Positions 64,000-64,000 of a stretch of 64,000 nucleotides of DNA are shown here, piece after piece. This stretch comes from an uncultured Rhodobacterales bacterium (lineage in GTDB: Bacteria > Pseudomonadota > Alphaproteobacteria > Rhodobacterales > Rhodobacteraceae). The DNA is taken from the NCBI GenBank assembly GCA_903873585.1, contig CAIQOV010000037.1, positions 1 to 64,000 on the forward strand, given 5' to 3'. The stretch's first letter is position 1. Each line of letters starts with the position of its first letter. A program made the translations under genes and the position numbers. Under the pieces are notes generated by a model. The model saw only the letters and a list, made by a program, of their open reading frames with translations, made no database searches and was not told where the DNA came from.

Positions 64000-64000
64000 C

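Noticed and set aside
1-64000. CRISPR array, tRNA, rRNA, prophage or defence island
   Set aside because: No regularly spaced repeats, no tRNA cloverleaf or rRNA sequence and no phage, toxin or restriction genes were recognised by reading; a tRNAscan or defence-finder run would settle it.

Overview
The window is chromosomal DNA of an alphaproteobacterium, most likely in the order Rhodobacterales (Rhodobacter/Roseobacter relatives). Signs for this are the ccoNOQP-ccoGHIS cluster behind FNR-type boxes with a divergent usp gene, a Rhodobacter-type porin, the leuS-lptE-holA order, the single rsh stringent-response gene in a folK-rpoZ-rsh-pdxJ-acpS-lepB-rnc-era block, DUF1491/DUF3576 proteins, high-GC coding sequence, and many ATGA or TGATG overlaps. 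Almost everything is core or common metabolic content. I found no prophage, integron, CRISPR array, rRNA or tRNA, and no complete insertion sequence.

Layout. 1-6.6 kb: sugar ABC importer operon (solute-binding protein cut by the left edge, two permeases, a cytoplasmic beta-propeller glycosidase, the ATPase, a GH13 alpha-glucosidase). 6.7-8.9 kb: two overlapping minus-strand genes for secreted ClpP-fold proteins (COG3904-like), then a secreted SNase-type nuclease. 9.0-10.7 kb: efp and epmA head to head. 10.8-16.3 kb: oligopeptide importer oppABCDF. 16.3-25.4 kb: usp facing ccoNOQP and ccoGHIS (cbb3 oxidase and its assembly/copper supply), with three FNR-type sites. 25.4-28.9 kb: FAA hydrolase, penicillin-binding D-Ala-D-Ala carboxypeptidase with SPOR domain, HAD hydrolase, clpS.

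28.86-30.8 kb is the only segment that looks foreign: visibly AT-richer, flanked on the left by a tandem 16-bp repeat, carrying one orphan secreted protein with a peptidoglycan-binding-like domain, its own terminator, and a 390-base tail without a convincing gene. 30.8-42 kb: rRNA methyltransferases (RsmC-type, RsmD), a lipoprotein, hemF-cobS, two tandem MFS transporters, a GMC oxidoreductase, HAD phosphatase, ferredoxin-reductase-like flavoprotein, peroxiredoxin and porin. 42.4-47 kb: DUF3576 lipoprotein and leuS-lptE-holA. 47-55 kb: DsbD-alpha-like periplasmic protein, YqgE, YhiN-like flavoprotein, Tat-exported beta carbonic anhydrase, GAF and HPP proteins, a GlsB/YeaQ-type membrane protein, a TetR-like regulator, rnhA, DUF3429 and ispH. 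55-64 kb: NYN-domain protein and the folK to era housekeeping block.

Genes that work together: sugar uptake with two hydrolases; peptide uptake; low-oxygen respiration with maturation of copper and haem centres; EF-P with its lysylating enzyme; tetrapyrrole synthesis (hemF, cobS); envelope biogenesis (lptE, lepB, porin, carboxypeptidase); translation, RNA processing and stringent control (leuS, rnc, era, rsh, rpoZ). No system in the window can be claimed as a new defence or signalling system. The most open questions are the ClpP-fold pair, the orphan protein of the AT-rich segment and the paired palindromic repeats.
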